A stretch of DNA of 64,000 nucleotides from UBA11612 sp963662375 (GCA_963662375.2 CAXXRP010000015.1:434001-498000); one strand, 5' to 3'; counted from the first letter of the stretch, positions 35,405-45,667 are shown. The notes: generated by a model not told the origin, from the sequence alone. Translations and numbers: made by a program.

Positions 35405-36331
35405 CTACACCGCCAGCATTTCGGGTGCCAAGGCTTCCACCATGCGGCGCATACCGTGGTGCCAATCGATCTTAGTCTCGCCAATCAACTCGTGCATGCG
35501 GGTTGGATCAATGGTGATGCTACCGAAGGCAAGGGGATTGGCGACGAAATTGGGTTTCAAACCGGTCAATTCGCTTAGATAAGCGCACCACTCCTCGATG
35601 CTGACTTTTTGCGAGCCGCCAAAATTTGTAAGCGTAACTTCTTTGTCCGCGCAGGCGAGGAGACGCGGGATTTTTTCGACGTAATCGTCCACATGAATGG
35701 GGTTGTAATAGTTCGGACTGTCCGGATGGACGATGATGGGTTCGCCGGCGTGCATGGCGGATAGATGCATGGCTGGCCAGCCGCCATTGTCGCCGTACCG
35801 GACGTTTAAGCGGGCGATGGTCGTGGGGATGCCATAGGTAGCGGCGGCGAACCGGCATACGCTTTCAGCGGCAATCTTACATATGGAGTATGTGGGCAGC
35901 AGGCTGCGGTGGTTATCGCCGAGCGGGCTCGATTCCGTGCGCAAATCCTGACTGCCCTGCGCGTAGACGCTGGTGGTTGAAATATGCAGAAAGGCTTCCA
36001 CATTTTTGCAACGTGCCATGAGGTGGCCGACCCCTTCGGCGTTGCCTTTCAAATCCTCCGCAAAGTCTCCGGTTTTTGCCACCGCGGCGTTGATGACGTA
36101 GTCCAAATCGTCCGGCACGGCAGATAGTGACGCAGGATCGCCGAGGTCGGCTTTCACCGGCGTGGCGCCCGCGGCTTCCATGGCCTTGCGATCTTCCTCT
36201 TTGGCGTACCGCCCCATGGCGTATACGTTCGCTGTCTTGGCGTACGCGTCCACAAGCGGCCGTGCGACCTGCCCGGTCACGCCCGTGATCAGCACTTTCT
36301 TGCTCTTAGGGTCTACTGGATCGAAAGCCAT
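35405..36331 (-). CDS. NAD-dependent epimerase/dehydratase (extended SDR)
   Basis: 308 residues. The Rossmann motif is VLITGVTGQVARPLVDAYA near residues 13-31, and the catalytic YxxxK is YSICK (LLPTYSICKIAAES). The middle has VINAAVAKTG and ISTTSVYAQGSQDLRTESSP. Most residues after 190 form the substrate-binding lobe (YYNPIHVDDYVEKIPRLL). Sugar nucleotides or isoprenoid-linked sugars are likely substrates. A hopanoid-associated HpnA call is not supported: the sequence is short for HpnA and lies outside the cluster. Confidence 0.82.
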   Translation of the reverse strand: MAFDPVDPKSKKVLITGVTGQVARPLVDAYAKTANVYAMGRYAKEEDRKAMEAAGATPVKADLGDPASLSAVPDDLDYVINAAVAKTGDFAEDLKGNAEGVGHLMARCKNVEAFLHISTTSVYAQGSQDLRTESSPLGDNHRSLLPTYSICKIAAESVCRFAAATYGIPTTIARLNVRYGDNGGWPAMHLSAMHAGEPIIVHPDSPNYYNPIHVDDYVEKIPRLLACADKEVTLTNFGGSQKVSIEEWCAYLSELTGLKPNFVANPLAFGSITIDPTRMHELIGETKIDWHHGMRRMVEALAPEMLAV

Positions 36332-36603
36332 GGGTGTTCTCCCTTATTTGTGCGGGCGACTCGAGTTGAACGACGCGCCCAGCCAAACCTTAAAAAAGGT
36401 AACGGCGTCACGGCGCGATCATGAGCGAAATTGAATCGGACATCATCTAGGCCTCTCGGATTTCCTCAAATATAACAAGCTGAATGCGCACCGCCGATCA
36501 TATTTCGTTCTATACTCCATGAAGGTGTGTTTGCGGTGGGCGCGCAGGCGGCGCCCAAAGGGGCAGGGCTATACCTATTCTTCTCCTTTATAAAAGTCGG
36601 ACA

Positions 36604-37149
36604 ATGGTGCGCGTATTTTCCTGCGTGCTCTTGATGGCATTTGCCGCCATTGCGATGCTGTCGCGCCCGGCACGGGCAGGCGATGCTTTCACCACATATG
36701 GCGATGTTGGGCGGTACGTTCTTCCGGTCGGCGCGGTGATGTTGGCGGCTCTTAAGGATGATACAGCAGGCTTAAAACAGTTGGCGTTGAGCGGTGCGGT
36801 GACGATGGGATCGACCTATGGGCTCAAGTATGCGGTCAACGATACCCGGCAAAACGGCAAAACCCGCTCTTTTCCCTCGGGGCACACGTCTTTCGCTTTT
36901 GCCGGTGCTGCCTTTGTCTATAAACGCTACGGCTGGAAATGGGGGCTCCCCGCGGAAATCGCCGCAGCCGCAGTTGCCTACAGCCGGGTGGATGCCAATG
37001 CCCATCGCTGGCGCGATGTGCTCGCCTCGGCGGGTATTGCGCATGCATCTGCATACTTTCTGGTGGAACACCTTGACGACCGCGTAACTTTGATGCCGTT
37101 CGTTGACGAGCGAGGAGCATTGGGTATCGCCGGCATGGTACGGTTCTAG
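36604..37149 (+). CDS. PAP2-family phosphatase
   Basis: 181 residues. Signal peptide ends near ARA-GDA. The three phosphatase signatures are KYAVNDTRQ (K-x6-R with Gln in place of the usual Pro), RSFPSGHTSFAF, and SRVDANAHRWRDV (S-R-x5-H-x3-D). The single-pass layout (export plus few helices) fits a periplasmic lipid-phosphate phosphatase, for example acting on undecaprenyl or phosphatidate phosphates. A TATAAAA-like box at 36588-36595 just before the start may belong to its promoter. It ends in TAG. Confidence 0.8.
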   Translation: MVRVFSCVLLMAFAAIAMLSRPARAGDAFTTYGDVGRYVLPVGAVMLAALKDDTAGLKQLALSGAVTMGSTYGLKYAVNDTRQNGKTRSFPSGHTSFAFAGAAFVYKRYGWKWGLPAEIAAAAVAYSRVDANAHRWRDVLASAGIAHASAYFLVEHLDDRVTLMPFVDERGALGIAGMVRF

Positions 37150-37154
37150 TCAAA

Positions 37155-37445
37155 TTAACCGGTTGCCTTGACATGCGCCCGTGACAGGACTCGTGCTGGC
37201 AGGATATGAAGGGTCACAGTTGTGCCGGCTTCGCGCACGCTGCTGAGAGACATTGTGCCGCCGCGCAGCTTAATGAGCTGGTCGGCTAAGGGTAAGCCGA
37301 GGCCAGTGCCCTGAACCCCGCGCCGCTCAGCGTCGCGACACTATGCAAATGGTTTCAAAACCTCGTTCAACTCATCCTCGGCGATGCCGATGCCGGCGTC
37401 CGTTACGCGGACAATGATCCAGCGTCGACCAAAGCGGTGGCCTGC
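37155..37445 (-). pseudogene. Histidine kinase ATPase-domain remnant
   Basis: On the minus strand one frame reads WIIVRVTDAGIGIAEDELNE then VLKPFA, meets an in-frame TAG at 37341-37343, then continues ERRGVQGTGLGLPLADQLIK and LRGGTMSLSSVREAGTTVTL to the TAA at 37155-37157. These are the G1 (DxGxG) and G2 (GTGLGL) boxes of a HATPase_c domain. The sensor, dimerisation and N-box parts are missing and the frame is closed upstream near 37450. It is a 3' fragment of a two-component kinase, with no response regulator nearby. Confidence 0.75.
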
Positions 37446-37499
37446 GTTTCACCTATCGCTGGCCCCAGCACCTGTGTTTGGCAATATCTTGGCGCGACG

Positions 37500-38933
<1,434 letters not shown>

Positions 38934-38937
38934 TTCG

Positions 38938-40023
38938 CTACTCCGCGGGGTTTATGTGAAGGCGTGCGGCAGCAGGTGCCGCAGCCGAGGTCCGCACCTC
39001 ATATGCCAGACATAAGGCAATTGTGAACAGAATCAATGCTCCCGCCTGGTGCGCGAGTGCCAGTCCAATGGGCACCACCATCAGGAGCGTCGAAATGCCG
39101 AGGACTGCTTGAAGCAGAGCCATGACCAGAAGACGATTAACCAAAGCCCGCGCCCGGATGCCGAGGTCGATTGCGCGGGCATGCCACCATGTTGCAGCAA
39201 TGAGAATAACAAGGGAAACGGCCAGCACGCGGTGATTGAACTGAACCGTCAGGACGTCTTCGAACAGGGCGATGTACCAGGGTTGTGGACCATATAGCCC
39301 GTCAGGAATTAACTGGCCGTCCATGAGCGGGAACGTGTTGTAGATCGGACCAGCATTTCCCCCGGCGACAAATGCCCCCGACATGGTGACGAGCAGCACG
39401 GCAGTGGTAACGCCTAGGGTGAGGCGGGCGAAACGGGAGTCCGAGTTTACCGGTCCGGTCGTGTGCCGCGTAATCCGAAACAGATCCAACGCGACCCATA
39501 GAATGAGCGCGTAAACGACGAACGCTAGGATGAGATGCGCGGCCAGCCGGTACTGACTGACGTCGGGCCGGTCCTGCAAGCCGCTGGCGACCATGAACCA
39601 GCCGAGCGCGCCTTGGGCCCCACCGAGCGCGAACAGGCCCACCAATTTCAGCGCCAACGGCCGATCCACCGCGCGCTTATAGAGAAACCATGCAAACGGC
39701 GCGGCGAACACGATACCGATAAGACGTCCCCAAAGACGGTGAATAAATTCCAGCCAATAGATGCCTTTGAAATCCGCGACGGTCATCCACGAGTTCTTTT
39801 TCAAGAACTCCGGTGATTGCTGATAGCCTTGAAACTCCGACTGCCACTGGGCTTCGTTCATAGGTGGCATGACGGTGAGCGGCTTCCATTCCACCATAGA
39901 TAGGCCAGACTCAGTGAGGCGCGTTGCACCCCCAAGGATAACCATGACGAAGATCATGGCCGCACACACCGCGAGCCACCAAGCGATAGGGCGGACATAG
40001 GGACCGGGCAGCGTTAGCGTCAT
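38938..40023 (-). CDS. ctaA: Heme A synthase (COX15/CtaA)
   Basis: 361 residues with about eight TM helices. The conserved heme-ligand and substrate motifs include WLEFIHRLWGRLIG (His in EFIHRLWGR), HLILAFVVYALIL, QFNHRVLAVSLVI and LALAHQAGALILF, giving the four expected histidines. It hydroxylates heme O to heme A, needed for aa3-type cytochrome oxidase, in the inner membrane. This shows an aerobic respiratory chain. It precedes tldD on the minus strand and diverges from the GT2 gene. Confidence 0.92.
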   Translation of the reverse strand: MTLTLPGPYVRPIAWWLAVCAAMIFVMVILGGATRLTESGLSMVEWKPLTVMPPMNEAQWQSEFQGYQQSPEFLKKNSWMTVADFKGIYWLEFIHRLWGRLIGIVFAAPFAWFLYKRAVDRPLALKLVGLFALGGAQGALGWFMVASGLQDRPDVSQYRLAAHLILAFVVYALILWVALDLFRITRHTTGPVNSDSRFARLTLGVTTAVLLVTMSGAFVAGGNAGPIYNTFPLMDGQLIPDGLYGPQPWYIALFEDVLTVQFNHRVLAVSLVILIAATWWHARAIDLGIRARALVNRLLVMALLQAVLGISTLLMVVPIGLALAHQAGALILFTIALCLAYEVRTSAAAPAAARLHINPAE

Positions 40024-40169
40024 GAGTGGAGCCTCCGGCTGACGAAGGGTTAGGATTTAGGCCAACGGGCAAACCCGCACAAGGCTGGTGCTCCGCCCGA
40101 GCCCGCTTTGCTTTGGGCAGCGAGGCGTGTATACGGCGGAAACTCTTATCGTCTGGCGCCGGAGTCCCG

Positions 40170-40943
40170 ATGGCCGAAACTGCCCCTCGATCTGTCAACC
40201 TCGAACTGTCTGTTGTTGTTCCCGTAAAGGATGAGGCGGGAAATACTGCGCCTCTCGTCGGCGAGATCGACGCCGCCATATTGGAGCCACTCACCTATGA
40301 GATTGTCATCGTTGACGATGGTTCCGACGATGGAACGGGCCATGAGGCGGACACCTTATCCGGCGTACATGCCCATGTGCGTGTACTGCATCATGCGCGG
40401 TGCTGTGGACAAAGTCAGGCGACGATCAGCGGCGCCCTCGCTGCCCACGGCGAATGGATAATCACGATCGACGGGGACAACCAAAACGTGCCTGCGGACA
40501 TTGCCAAACTTTTGGACGCGCGAGCCAGCGCGGGTGTCGATGCCTCGCGGACTCTGTTTATCGGTCATCGCGCGGTTCGGCGGGACGGCGCCGCCCGGCA
40601 CGTCGCCTCAAAGATCGCCAACGGAATCCGTGGCCTTCTGTTGGGCGACCGGACGCCTGATTCCGGCTGCGGCCTAAAGCTTATCCGGCGCGACTTGTTT
40701 CTCGCGCTGCCGCGGTTTGATGCCTTGCACCGTTTTATGCCCGCGCTGGTCATACGGGCGGGCGGGCGGGTCGTCTCCGTGCCGGTGGGCCATCGCCCAC
40801 GAAGCCAGGGTTTATCGAAATACGGCATCTGGCGACGCGGCGCGATGGGCATTATTGATTTGTTGGGGGTGGCTTGGCTGCAGTTGCGGCACTCGCGGCC
40901 CGCAATTCAATCGGGTCATGATAGAGATAAAACAAGAGGATGA
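40170..40943 (+). CDS. GT2 glycosyltransferase (dolichol-phosphate mannosyltransferase-like)
   Basis: 257 residues from ATG 40170; an open frame extends to 40026 but the leader is unlike the family. Motifs: LSVVVPVKDEAGNTAPLVGE at the start, YEIVIVDDGSDDGTGHEA, then WIITIDGDNQNVPADIAKLL (metal-binding DxD) and the QxxRW-like tail. The enzyme transfers a sugar to a polyprenyl phosphate at the cytoplasmic membrane face. It is followed after 33 bp by a lipid-A N-domain protein, a common pair in alphaproteobacteria, often with a third GT39-type enzyme which is absent here. Confidence 0.85.
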   Translation: MAETAPRSVNLELSVVVPVKDEAGNTAPLVGEIDAAILEPLTYEIVIVDDGSDDGTGHEADTLSGVHAHVRVLHHARCCGQSQATISGALAAHGEWIITIDGDNQNVPADIAKLLDARASAGVDASRTLFIGHRAVRRDGAARHVASKIANGIRGLLLGDRTPDSGCGLKLIRRDLFLALPRFDALHRFMPALVIRAGGRVVSVPVGHRPRSQGLSKYGIWRRGAMGIIDLLGVAWLQLRHSRPAIQSGHDRDKTRG

Positions 40944-40976
40944 CCGTATCAGCACCATCAACTTAAGGAGCTTTCC

Positions 40977-41291
40977 ATGAGCTGGTTCTTCACGTGGTTC
41001 CTGACCATGAATATCTGGAAGTTCGTCGGGCTTCTGGGCCAGATGGTCTTTGGCTCCCGATTTTTCGTGCAGTGGATTGCCACTGAGCGCATGAAGCGCA
41101 GCGTCATTCCCTTGGCTTTCTGGCACCTCAGCCTGACGGGCGGTGTGCTGACGTTCGCCTACGCCATTTATATTCGCGAACCGGTGTTCATCATTGCCCA
41201 GCTTGGGGGGATCGTCATTTATAGCCGCAACCTCTATTTCATCTATCGGGACCGGCGGCCCCATCCTTTGCTAGGGCCGGACTGGGACTAG
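40977..41291 (+). CDS. Lipid A biosynthesis N-terminal domain protein (LAB_N)
   Basis: 104 residues with three TM helices. The core KFVGLLGQMVFGSRFFVQWI, then ERMKRSVIPLAFWHLSLTGG and FIIAQLGGIVIYSRNLYFIY, matches the small membrane domain found at the N-terminus of some lipid-A-disaccharide synthases and as a free protein beside GT2 enzymes. It may move or anchor polyprenyl-linked sugars. A preceding ribosome site AAGGAG lies at 40965-40970. Confidence 0.88.
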   Translation: MSWFFTWFLTMNIWKFVGLLGQMVFGSRFFVQWIATERMKRSVIPLAFWHLSLTGGVLTFAYAIYIREPVFIIAQLGGIVIYSRNLYFIYRDRRPHPLLGPDWD

Positions 41292-41333
41292 GCACCCCCT
41301 GGCCATTCCGCGAAAAGTTATCCACTGGACCCC

Positions 41334-41362
41334 TTGACTCGCTAGGGCCGCCACACTACCTA
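41334..41362 (+). promoter_or_regulatory. Sigma-70-type promoter of groESL
   Basis: TTGACT at 41334-41339 and TACCTA at 41357-41362 are separated by 17 bp. The CIRCE operator begins 2 bp after the -10, at the expected transcription start, so HrcA binding would block initiation. Confidence 0.65.
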
Positions 41363-41364
41363 CA

Positions 41365-41391
41365 CTGGCACTCGACATGGGGGAGTGCTAA
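41365..41391 (+). promoter_or_regulatory. CIRCE operator (HrcA-binding)
   Basis: Inverted repeat CTGGCACTC at 41365-41373 and GAGTGCTAA at 41383-41391 with a 9-bp spacer. The right arm is perfect; the left arm differs from TTAGCACTC at two positions. This marks HrcA repression of groESL. hrcA itself is not in the window. Confidence 0.92.
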
Positions 41392-41448
41392 CACCCGCCG
41401 TGTATTCACAAAAATACAATTAAAATCAATATATTGATGGAGGATTGA

Positions 41449-41736
41449 ATGAAGTTTCGACCATTGCACGACCGGGTTCTGGTGAAGCGGGTCGACTCCG
41501 ACACCAAAACCGCAGGTGGAATCATCATTCCCGACACGGCTCAGGAAAAGCCCATGGAGGGCAAAGTGATCGCAGTCGGGAGAGGCGCTCGGGGCGAGGA
41601 CGGAAAGATCCAGCCTCTCGACGTGAAGAAGGGTGATAGCATCCTCTTCGGTAAATGGTCGGGTACTGAAGTGAAGGTCGACGGCGACGAGCTGTTGATC
41701 ATGAAAGAGTCCGACATCATGGGTATCATCCAATAA
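41449..41736 (+). CDS. groES: Co-chaperonin GroES
   Basis: 95 residues, full length, with GGAGG just before the start. Conserved segments: FRPLHDRVLVKRVDSDTKTA, the mobile loop GGIIIPDTAQEKPMEGKV, and FGKWSGTEVKVDGDELLIMK. It caps GroEL in the cytosol. It lies 58 bp downstream of the CIRCE element and 42 bp before groEL. Confidence 0.97.
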   Translation: MKFRPLHDRVLVKRVDSDTKTAGGIIIPDTAQEKPMEGKVIAVGRGARGEDGKIQPLDVKKGDSILFGKWSGTEVKVDGDELLIMKESDIMGIIQ

Positions 41737-41778
41737 GGCCACTGCCGACAAGAGATTATTACGGAAGGGACACAAAAC

Positions 41779-43440
41779 ATGTCTGTTAAAGAAGTAAAAT
41801 TTTCGACGGATGCGCGCGATCGCATGTTGCGCGGCGTCGATGTCCTCGCGAATGCGGTGAGGATTACGTTAGGCCCCAAGGGCCGCAATGTCGTCCTTGA
41901 TAAAGCGTTCGGCTCGCCGCGCATCACCAAAGACGGTGTGACGGTCGCCAAGGAGATCGAACTGAAGGACAAGTTCGAGAACATGGGCGCTCAGATGATC
42001 AAGGAGGTGGCGTCCAAGACCAATGACTTGGCCGGCGATGGCACCACCACGGCGACGTTGCTCGCCCAAGCCTTCGTGCGTGAGGGCTTTAAGGCGGTCG
42101 CCGCCGGCATGAACCCAATGGATCTGAAGCGTGGCATCGAAAAGGCCAGTGGAGTGGTTGTCGAATATCTGGAGCAAATATCGAAGAAGGTGAAGACCAG
42201 CAATGAAATCGCTCAGGTAGGCACCATCGCCGCCAACGGCGAGAAGGACATTGGCGACATCATCGCCAAGGCCATGGATAAAGTGGGCAAAGAAGGCGTC
42301 ATCACCGTCGAAGAGGCCAAAGGTCTTGAGACGGAACTCGATGTTGTCGAAGGTATGCAGTTCGACCGCGGGTACCTGTCACCCTACTTCATCACCAATG
42401 CCGACAAGATGACCGTAGATCTTCAAAATCCATACATCCTGATCCACGAGAAGAAGCTCAGCAGCTTGCAGGCCCTGCTGCCGGTTCTAGAATCTGTGGT
42501 TCAGGCGTCTCGCCCTCTGCTTATCATCGCAGAAGATATTGAAGGCGAAGCTTTGGCGACCCTGGTTGTCAACAAACTGCGCGGCGGCCTGAAGGTCGCG
42601 GCGGTAAAGGCCCCTGGTTTCGGCGACCGCCGCAAAGCCATGCTGGAAGATATTGCCGTGCTGACCTCCGGCCAAGTGATCTCCGAAGATCTCGGCATCA
42701 AGCTCGAGAGCGTGACCTTGGATATGATGGGTCAAGCGAAGAACGTTCACATCGACAAGGAAAACACGACCATCATTGACGGCGCCGGTAAGAAGACCGA
42801 GATCAAGGCTCGTTGTGAGCAGATCCGTAAGCAGTCGGAAGATACCACCTCTGACTATGACAAGGAGAAGCTCCAAGAACGCTTGGCCAAGCTGGCCGGC
42901 GGTGTTGCCGTGATTCGCGTTGGCGGCGCCACGGAAATGGAAGTGAAAGAAAAGAAGGACCGCGTTGACGACGCTCTTCATGCCACGCGCGCTGCGGTGG
43001 AAGAGGGCATCGTTCCGGGCGGCGGCGTTGGGTTGCTTCGTGCAATCAAGGCGTTAACCGGCATTCGCACCAGCAACGGGGATCAGAAGATGGGCATCGA
43101 AATTGTCCGCCGCGCTCTCCCTATGCCGTTACGTCAGATCGCTGAGAACGTCGGCGAAGACGGCGCCGTCGTGGCGGGTAAGGTTCTTGAGTCCAAGGAA
43201 GTCAACTTCGGCTACGACGCCCAGACTGAAAAATACGTGGATATGGTGAAGTCCGGCATCATCGACCCAACCAAGGTCGTGCGCGTGGCTCTGCAGGATG
43301 CGGCCTCTATCGCCGGTCTGCTCGTCACCACCGAAGCCATGGTGGCTGAAGTCCCGAAAAAGGATGAAGCGGCCATGCCTCCTGGCGGTGGCGGCGGCGG
43401 CGGCGGCGGCATGGGTGATATGGGCGGCATGGGCTTCTAA
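41779..43440 (+). CDS. groEL: Chaperonin GroEL
   Basis: 553 residues. Highly conserved blocks are intact: VRITLGPKGRNVVLDKAFGS, the ATP-site GDGTTTATLLAQAFV, PGFGDRRKAMLEDIAVLTSG, and the Gly-Met-rich tail GGGGGMGDMGGMGF (residues about 535-552). Folds nascent proteins in the cytosol as a 14-mer. Co-transcribed with groES under HrcA control. A strong terminator follows at 43471-43501. The intact 1.66-kb frame, including nine consecutive Gly codons, argues against a generally high indel error rate in this sequence. Confidence 0.98.
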   Translation: MSVKEVKFSTDARDRMLRGVDVLANAVRITLGPKGRNVVLDKAFGSPRITKDGVTVAKEIELKDKFENMGAQMIKEVASKTNDLAGDGTTTATLLAQAFVREGFKAVAAGMNPMDLKRGIEKASGVVVEYLEQISKKVKTSNEIAQVGTIAANGEKDIGDIIAKAMDKVGKEGVITVEEAKGLETELDVVEGMQFDRGYLSPYFITNADKMTVDLQNPYILIHEKKLSSLQALLPVLESVVQASRPLLIIAEDIEGEALATLVVNKLRGGLKVAAVKAPGFGDRRKAMLEDIAVLTSGQVISEDLGIKLESVTLDMMGQAKNVHIDKENTTIIDGAGKKTEIKARCEQIRKQSEDTTSDYDKEKLQERLAKLAGGVAVIRVGGATEMEVKEKKDRVDDALHATRAAVEEGIVPGGGVGLLRAIKALTGIRTSNGDQKMGIEIVRRALPMPLRQIAENVGEDGAVVAGKVLESKEVNFGYDAQTEKYVDMVKSGIIDPTKVVRVALQDAASIAGLLVTTEAMVAEVPKKDEAAMPPGGGGGGGGGMGDMGGMGF

Positions 43441-43834
43441 GCCTGCGCCTTCCAAAGACGCTGTAAAGAAGGGCCGCACCTCTGGGTGCGGCCCTTTTTT
43501 TCGATATGGCCTTCGTGGTACGTCGGTAGATCACACTACGCACTTCGCCAGCCACGGGAAGGCTGTAAAGCGGAAATGTCGTCTTCGCCAACGCCGCGCC
43601 ATTTATCCGATATCGCTGTTCTCGGCCGACACCTTCCGCCGTGACCAGACCGGCTTGCCTTAACACGCGCAAATGAGGCGAAACCGCCGGACGGCTGATG
43701 TTCGGAAACTCCTTCGCTATCGCACCGGCTGTTCGAGTTTCACCGCGGCGAAGCATTTCCAAAATCGAACGTCTTGTCGGATCGGCAAGGGCGTCGAACG
43801 GATCATGGCTGGCGGTGTCGCCGGTTCGGTTCAT
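43325..43834 (-). CDS. ArsR-family transcriptional regulator with run-on 3' end
   Basis: ATG 43834 overlaps the stop of the dead SRPBCC gene (ATGA). The winged-helix domain is complete: FDALADPTRRSILEMLRRGE, ISRPAVSPHLRVLRQAGLVT, GREQRYRING. Family members are about 105-115 residues, but this frame stays open for 169, crossing the groEL terminator and 116 bp of the 3' end of groEL in antisense. From about residue 80 the sequence no longer looks like the family; another frame shows FPWLAKC, where family members often have WLAKYE. A frameshift around 43570-43590 is therefore likely. ArsR genes next to SRPBCC genes often autoregulate the pair. Confidence 0.6.
   Translation of the reverse strand: MNRTGDTASHDPFDALADPTRRSILEMLRRGETRTAGAIAKEFPNISRPAVSPHLRVLRQAGLVTAEGVGREQRYRINGAALAKTTFPLYSLPVAGEVRSVIYRRTTKAISKKRAAPRGAALLYSVFGRRRLRSPCRPYHPCRRRRRRHRQEAWPLHPFSGLQPPWLRW
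43471..43501 (+). terminator. Rho-independent terminator of groESL
   Basis: A perfect 10-bp stem, GGGCCGCACC at 43471-43480 and GGTGCGGCCC at 43485-43494, with a 4-nt loop and a T run to 43501. It is 30 bp after the groEL stop. Confidence 0.95.
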
Positions 43835-44316
43835 GCCTGCTCGACAATCCTCTTTAGGGCACCGAGCAGTGTCATGCTCCACCCGCCCTCGTAGCCGGAA
43901 TGATCATCGATTGCGCCTGCGTGCTCGAAGCCGTGGTGCAAGAGCTCCACCACCGTGCCGTCCAGTGCAGGTGAAAGGCGAAGCGTTACTAGGGTGGGTT
44001 TTAACCAACCGGGGTTGGGAAACCAGTCTCTCTCATAGGTCAGTTCCTGCTCGGGCTTGAACGCTATGATCTTAACGCCAAACCGGACAGCCTCACCGTC
44101 AAACTAAACTTCCATCTCGATCCAACCGCCCTCGCGAGGCTCGTACTTGATGAGTTGCTGGCCCTATCCCGAGCCGGCCTTGGGCTCGCCAAAGAGTACG
44201 CCCCACCATCCATTCATGCGCTCGAGGGTGGTTAACTCTTCCCAAACACGGCTAGGACTCGCTTTGATGTGGATGGATCGGCGGACGACAAGAAAGCTTT
44301 CAACCGTGCCAGTCAT
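43831..44316 (-). pseudogene. SRPBCC (AHSA1-like) protein with two in-frame amber codons
   Basis: From ATG 44316 the frame encodes a full-length AHSA1/START-like domain of 161 codons: VRRSIHIKASPSRVWEELTT, KIIAFKPEQELTYERDWFPN, HHGFEHAGAIDDHSGYEGGW, ending before TGA at 43831-43833. It is interrupted by TAG at codon 51 (44164-44166, GSG*GQQL) and TAG at codon 71 (44104-44106, MEV*FDGE). No frameshift is needed. The stop overlaps the ArsR start. Two point nonsense mutations and no indel is the signature of a young pseudogene. The function would have been lipid or small-hydrophobic binding. Confidence 0.8.
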
Positions 44317-44441
44317 AGTGGCCTTCTGAAAGTACAGACAATGTGTAACATATTAGTCACATATTGTCTGATGCCTATTGCGGGAGTGTGCCCCTGACGC
44401 GATGTCCGGTCTTGCGTTCGGCGCGTTCATGGCGCACGAAA

Positions 44442-45020
44442 ATGCCTAAATCTCAACTCCAAGGCACCTCCATGTCCGTCGCACCGTCGCCATCGTTTCT
44501 AAAAGTCATCGGGTTATTGCTGCTGTTCTCGTTGGCGCCGGGGACCCTCTATGTTTTGTACACGCGTACGGGTGGTCCCGAATCGAAGAAGGAATTGGCG
44601 TTCCAGAAGAAAATGCGTTACGCGCTGATGTCTGGTTCTGAGACTCTGGACCTTGCTCCATTGACGGTCTGGCCGTGGATTAAGGTCTGCGCTCTTGACA
44701 GCGGGATCACGGAAACGGAACTGACCGCGCTGACCGGATTCGAGTACGAGCACTTCGGCGAGCTGCATTGGCTGCATCTGGCGGACCATTGGACTCTTCT
44801 GTTCGTGGACAGCGAGCGGGAGGCTAATTGGGGTATGGCCCGACCCGTCACGCCGGTGCGTATTCTGCGTAAGGAATTAGCAGATTTAGCGTTGCCGCCC
44901 GGCGTAAAAGGCCGCTGCGTCGATTTTCAGGAGGAAATAGGTATTTCGCGGCGGGAAGTGCCCGTGGGCACAAGTCCGATTGTCGTTCGGTTCGACGCTG
45001 CGCCGGAAGAGAGCTCATGA
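44442..45020 (+). CDS. Membrane-anchored protein of unknown function
   Basis: 192 residues from ATG 44442 (ATG 44472 is an alternative). An N-terminal TM helix (FLKVIGLLLLFSLAPGTLYV) leads to a soluble part with WPWIKVCALDSGITETELTA and HLADHWTLLFVDSEREANWG, then PVTPVRILRKELADLALPPG. The pattern suggests a small inner-membrane-anchored periplasmic protein. I recognise no family. The TGA stop overlaps the start of the dead GST gene. Codon use and frame integrity suggest it is expressed. Confidence 0.6.
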   Translation: MPKSQLQGTSMSVAPSPSFLKVIGLLLLFSLAPGTLYVLYTRTGGPESKKELAFQKKMRYALMSGSETLDLAPLTVWPWIKVCALDSGITETELTALTGFEYEHFGELHWLHLADHWTLLFVDSEREANWGMARPVTPVRILRKELADLALPPGVKGRCVDFQEEIGISRREVPVGTSPIVVRFDAAPEESS

Positions 45021-45667
45021 TCTAAGTTCACCCCCTCAACAATTCGCGATCGCAACGCATTTTATGGCTGCTCGAGGAACTGAAAGTACCCTACAAGATC
45101 GTTCCGTATGCGCGGGATGCTAAGACGGTGCCGGCGCCCGAAACCCTCAATGCAATCCATCCTCTCGGCAAATCTCCGGTCATTCGTGATGGCGATATTG
45201 TTTTGCCGGAATCCGGCGCCATCGTGGAATATCTCGTTGACCGCTACGGCGCGGGCAGCCTTGCGCCCAAGCCTGATGCGCCCGAACGCGCCCGCTATCT
45301 CTACCGGTTGCACTACGCTGAAGGTTCTCTGTGAACCCAGTGTTGCTCAGTTTTATGCAACGCGGTTTGGTGAGGCCATGGCGCTGATGCGTGGGCGCGT
45401 TCGGTCATAGCTTACGCTGCCTCTTGATTGCGCATTGAGGCCGAACTGGGTAAGGCATCGTTCCTTCTCGGCGACGATTTGAGGGCCGCCGATGTGCAAA
45501 TGAGTTTCTCTCTGGAAATGAGCGCGGCGGTTGGCGCAATAGTCCGCTAACCGAACATCAGCAATTTTCTTGAATGCATCCACGCCAGGCCTGCGTACAA
45601 GGTGGCATTGGAAAAGGGTGGCTCCTACGATATGACCGGGATCATGGTTCCCGCGCCGCGAAAATGA
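45017..45667 (+). pseudogene. Glutathione S-transferase, multiply broken
   Basis: The start overlaps the upstream stop (ATGA), but codon 3 is TAA (45023-45025). The same frame then gives a GST thioredoxin domain: NNSRSQRILWLLEELKVPYK, HPLGKSPVIRDGDIVLPESG and AIVEYLVDRYGAGSLAPKPD. After YAEGSL it hits a TGA near 45332. The C-terminal helical domain reappears in pieces: IEAELGKASFLLGDDLRAAD, then IHARPAYKVALEKGGSYDM to TGA 45665-45667. At least three lesions. A start at an internal codon would lose the active-site strand. Confidence 0.75.

Noticed and set aside
35405..36331. Calling the SDR epimerase HpnA
   Set aside because: It is short for HpnA and lies away from the hopanoid cluster; epimerases of this kind are widespread.
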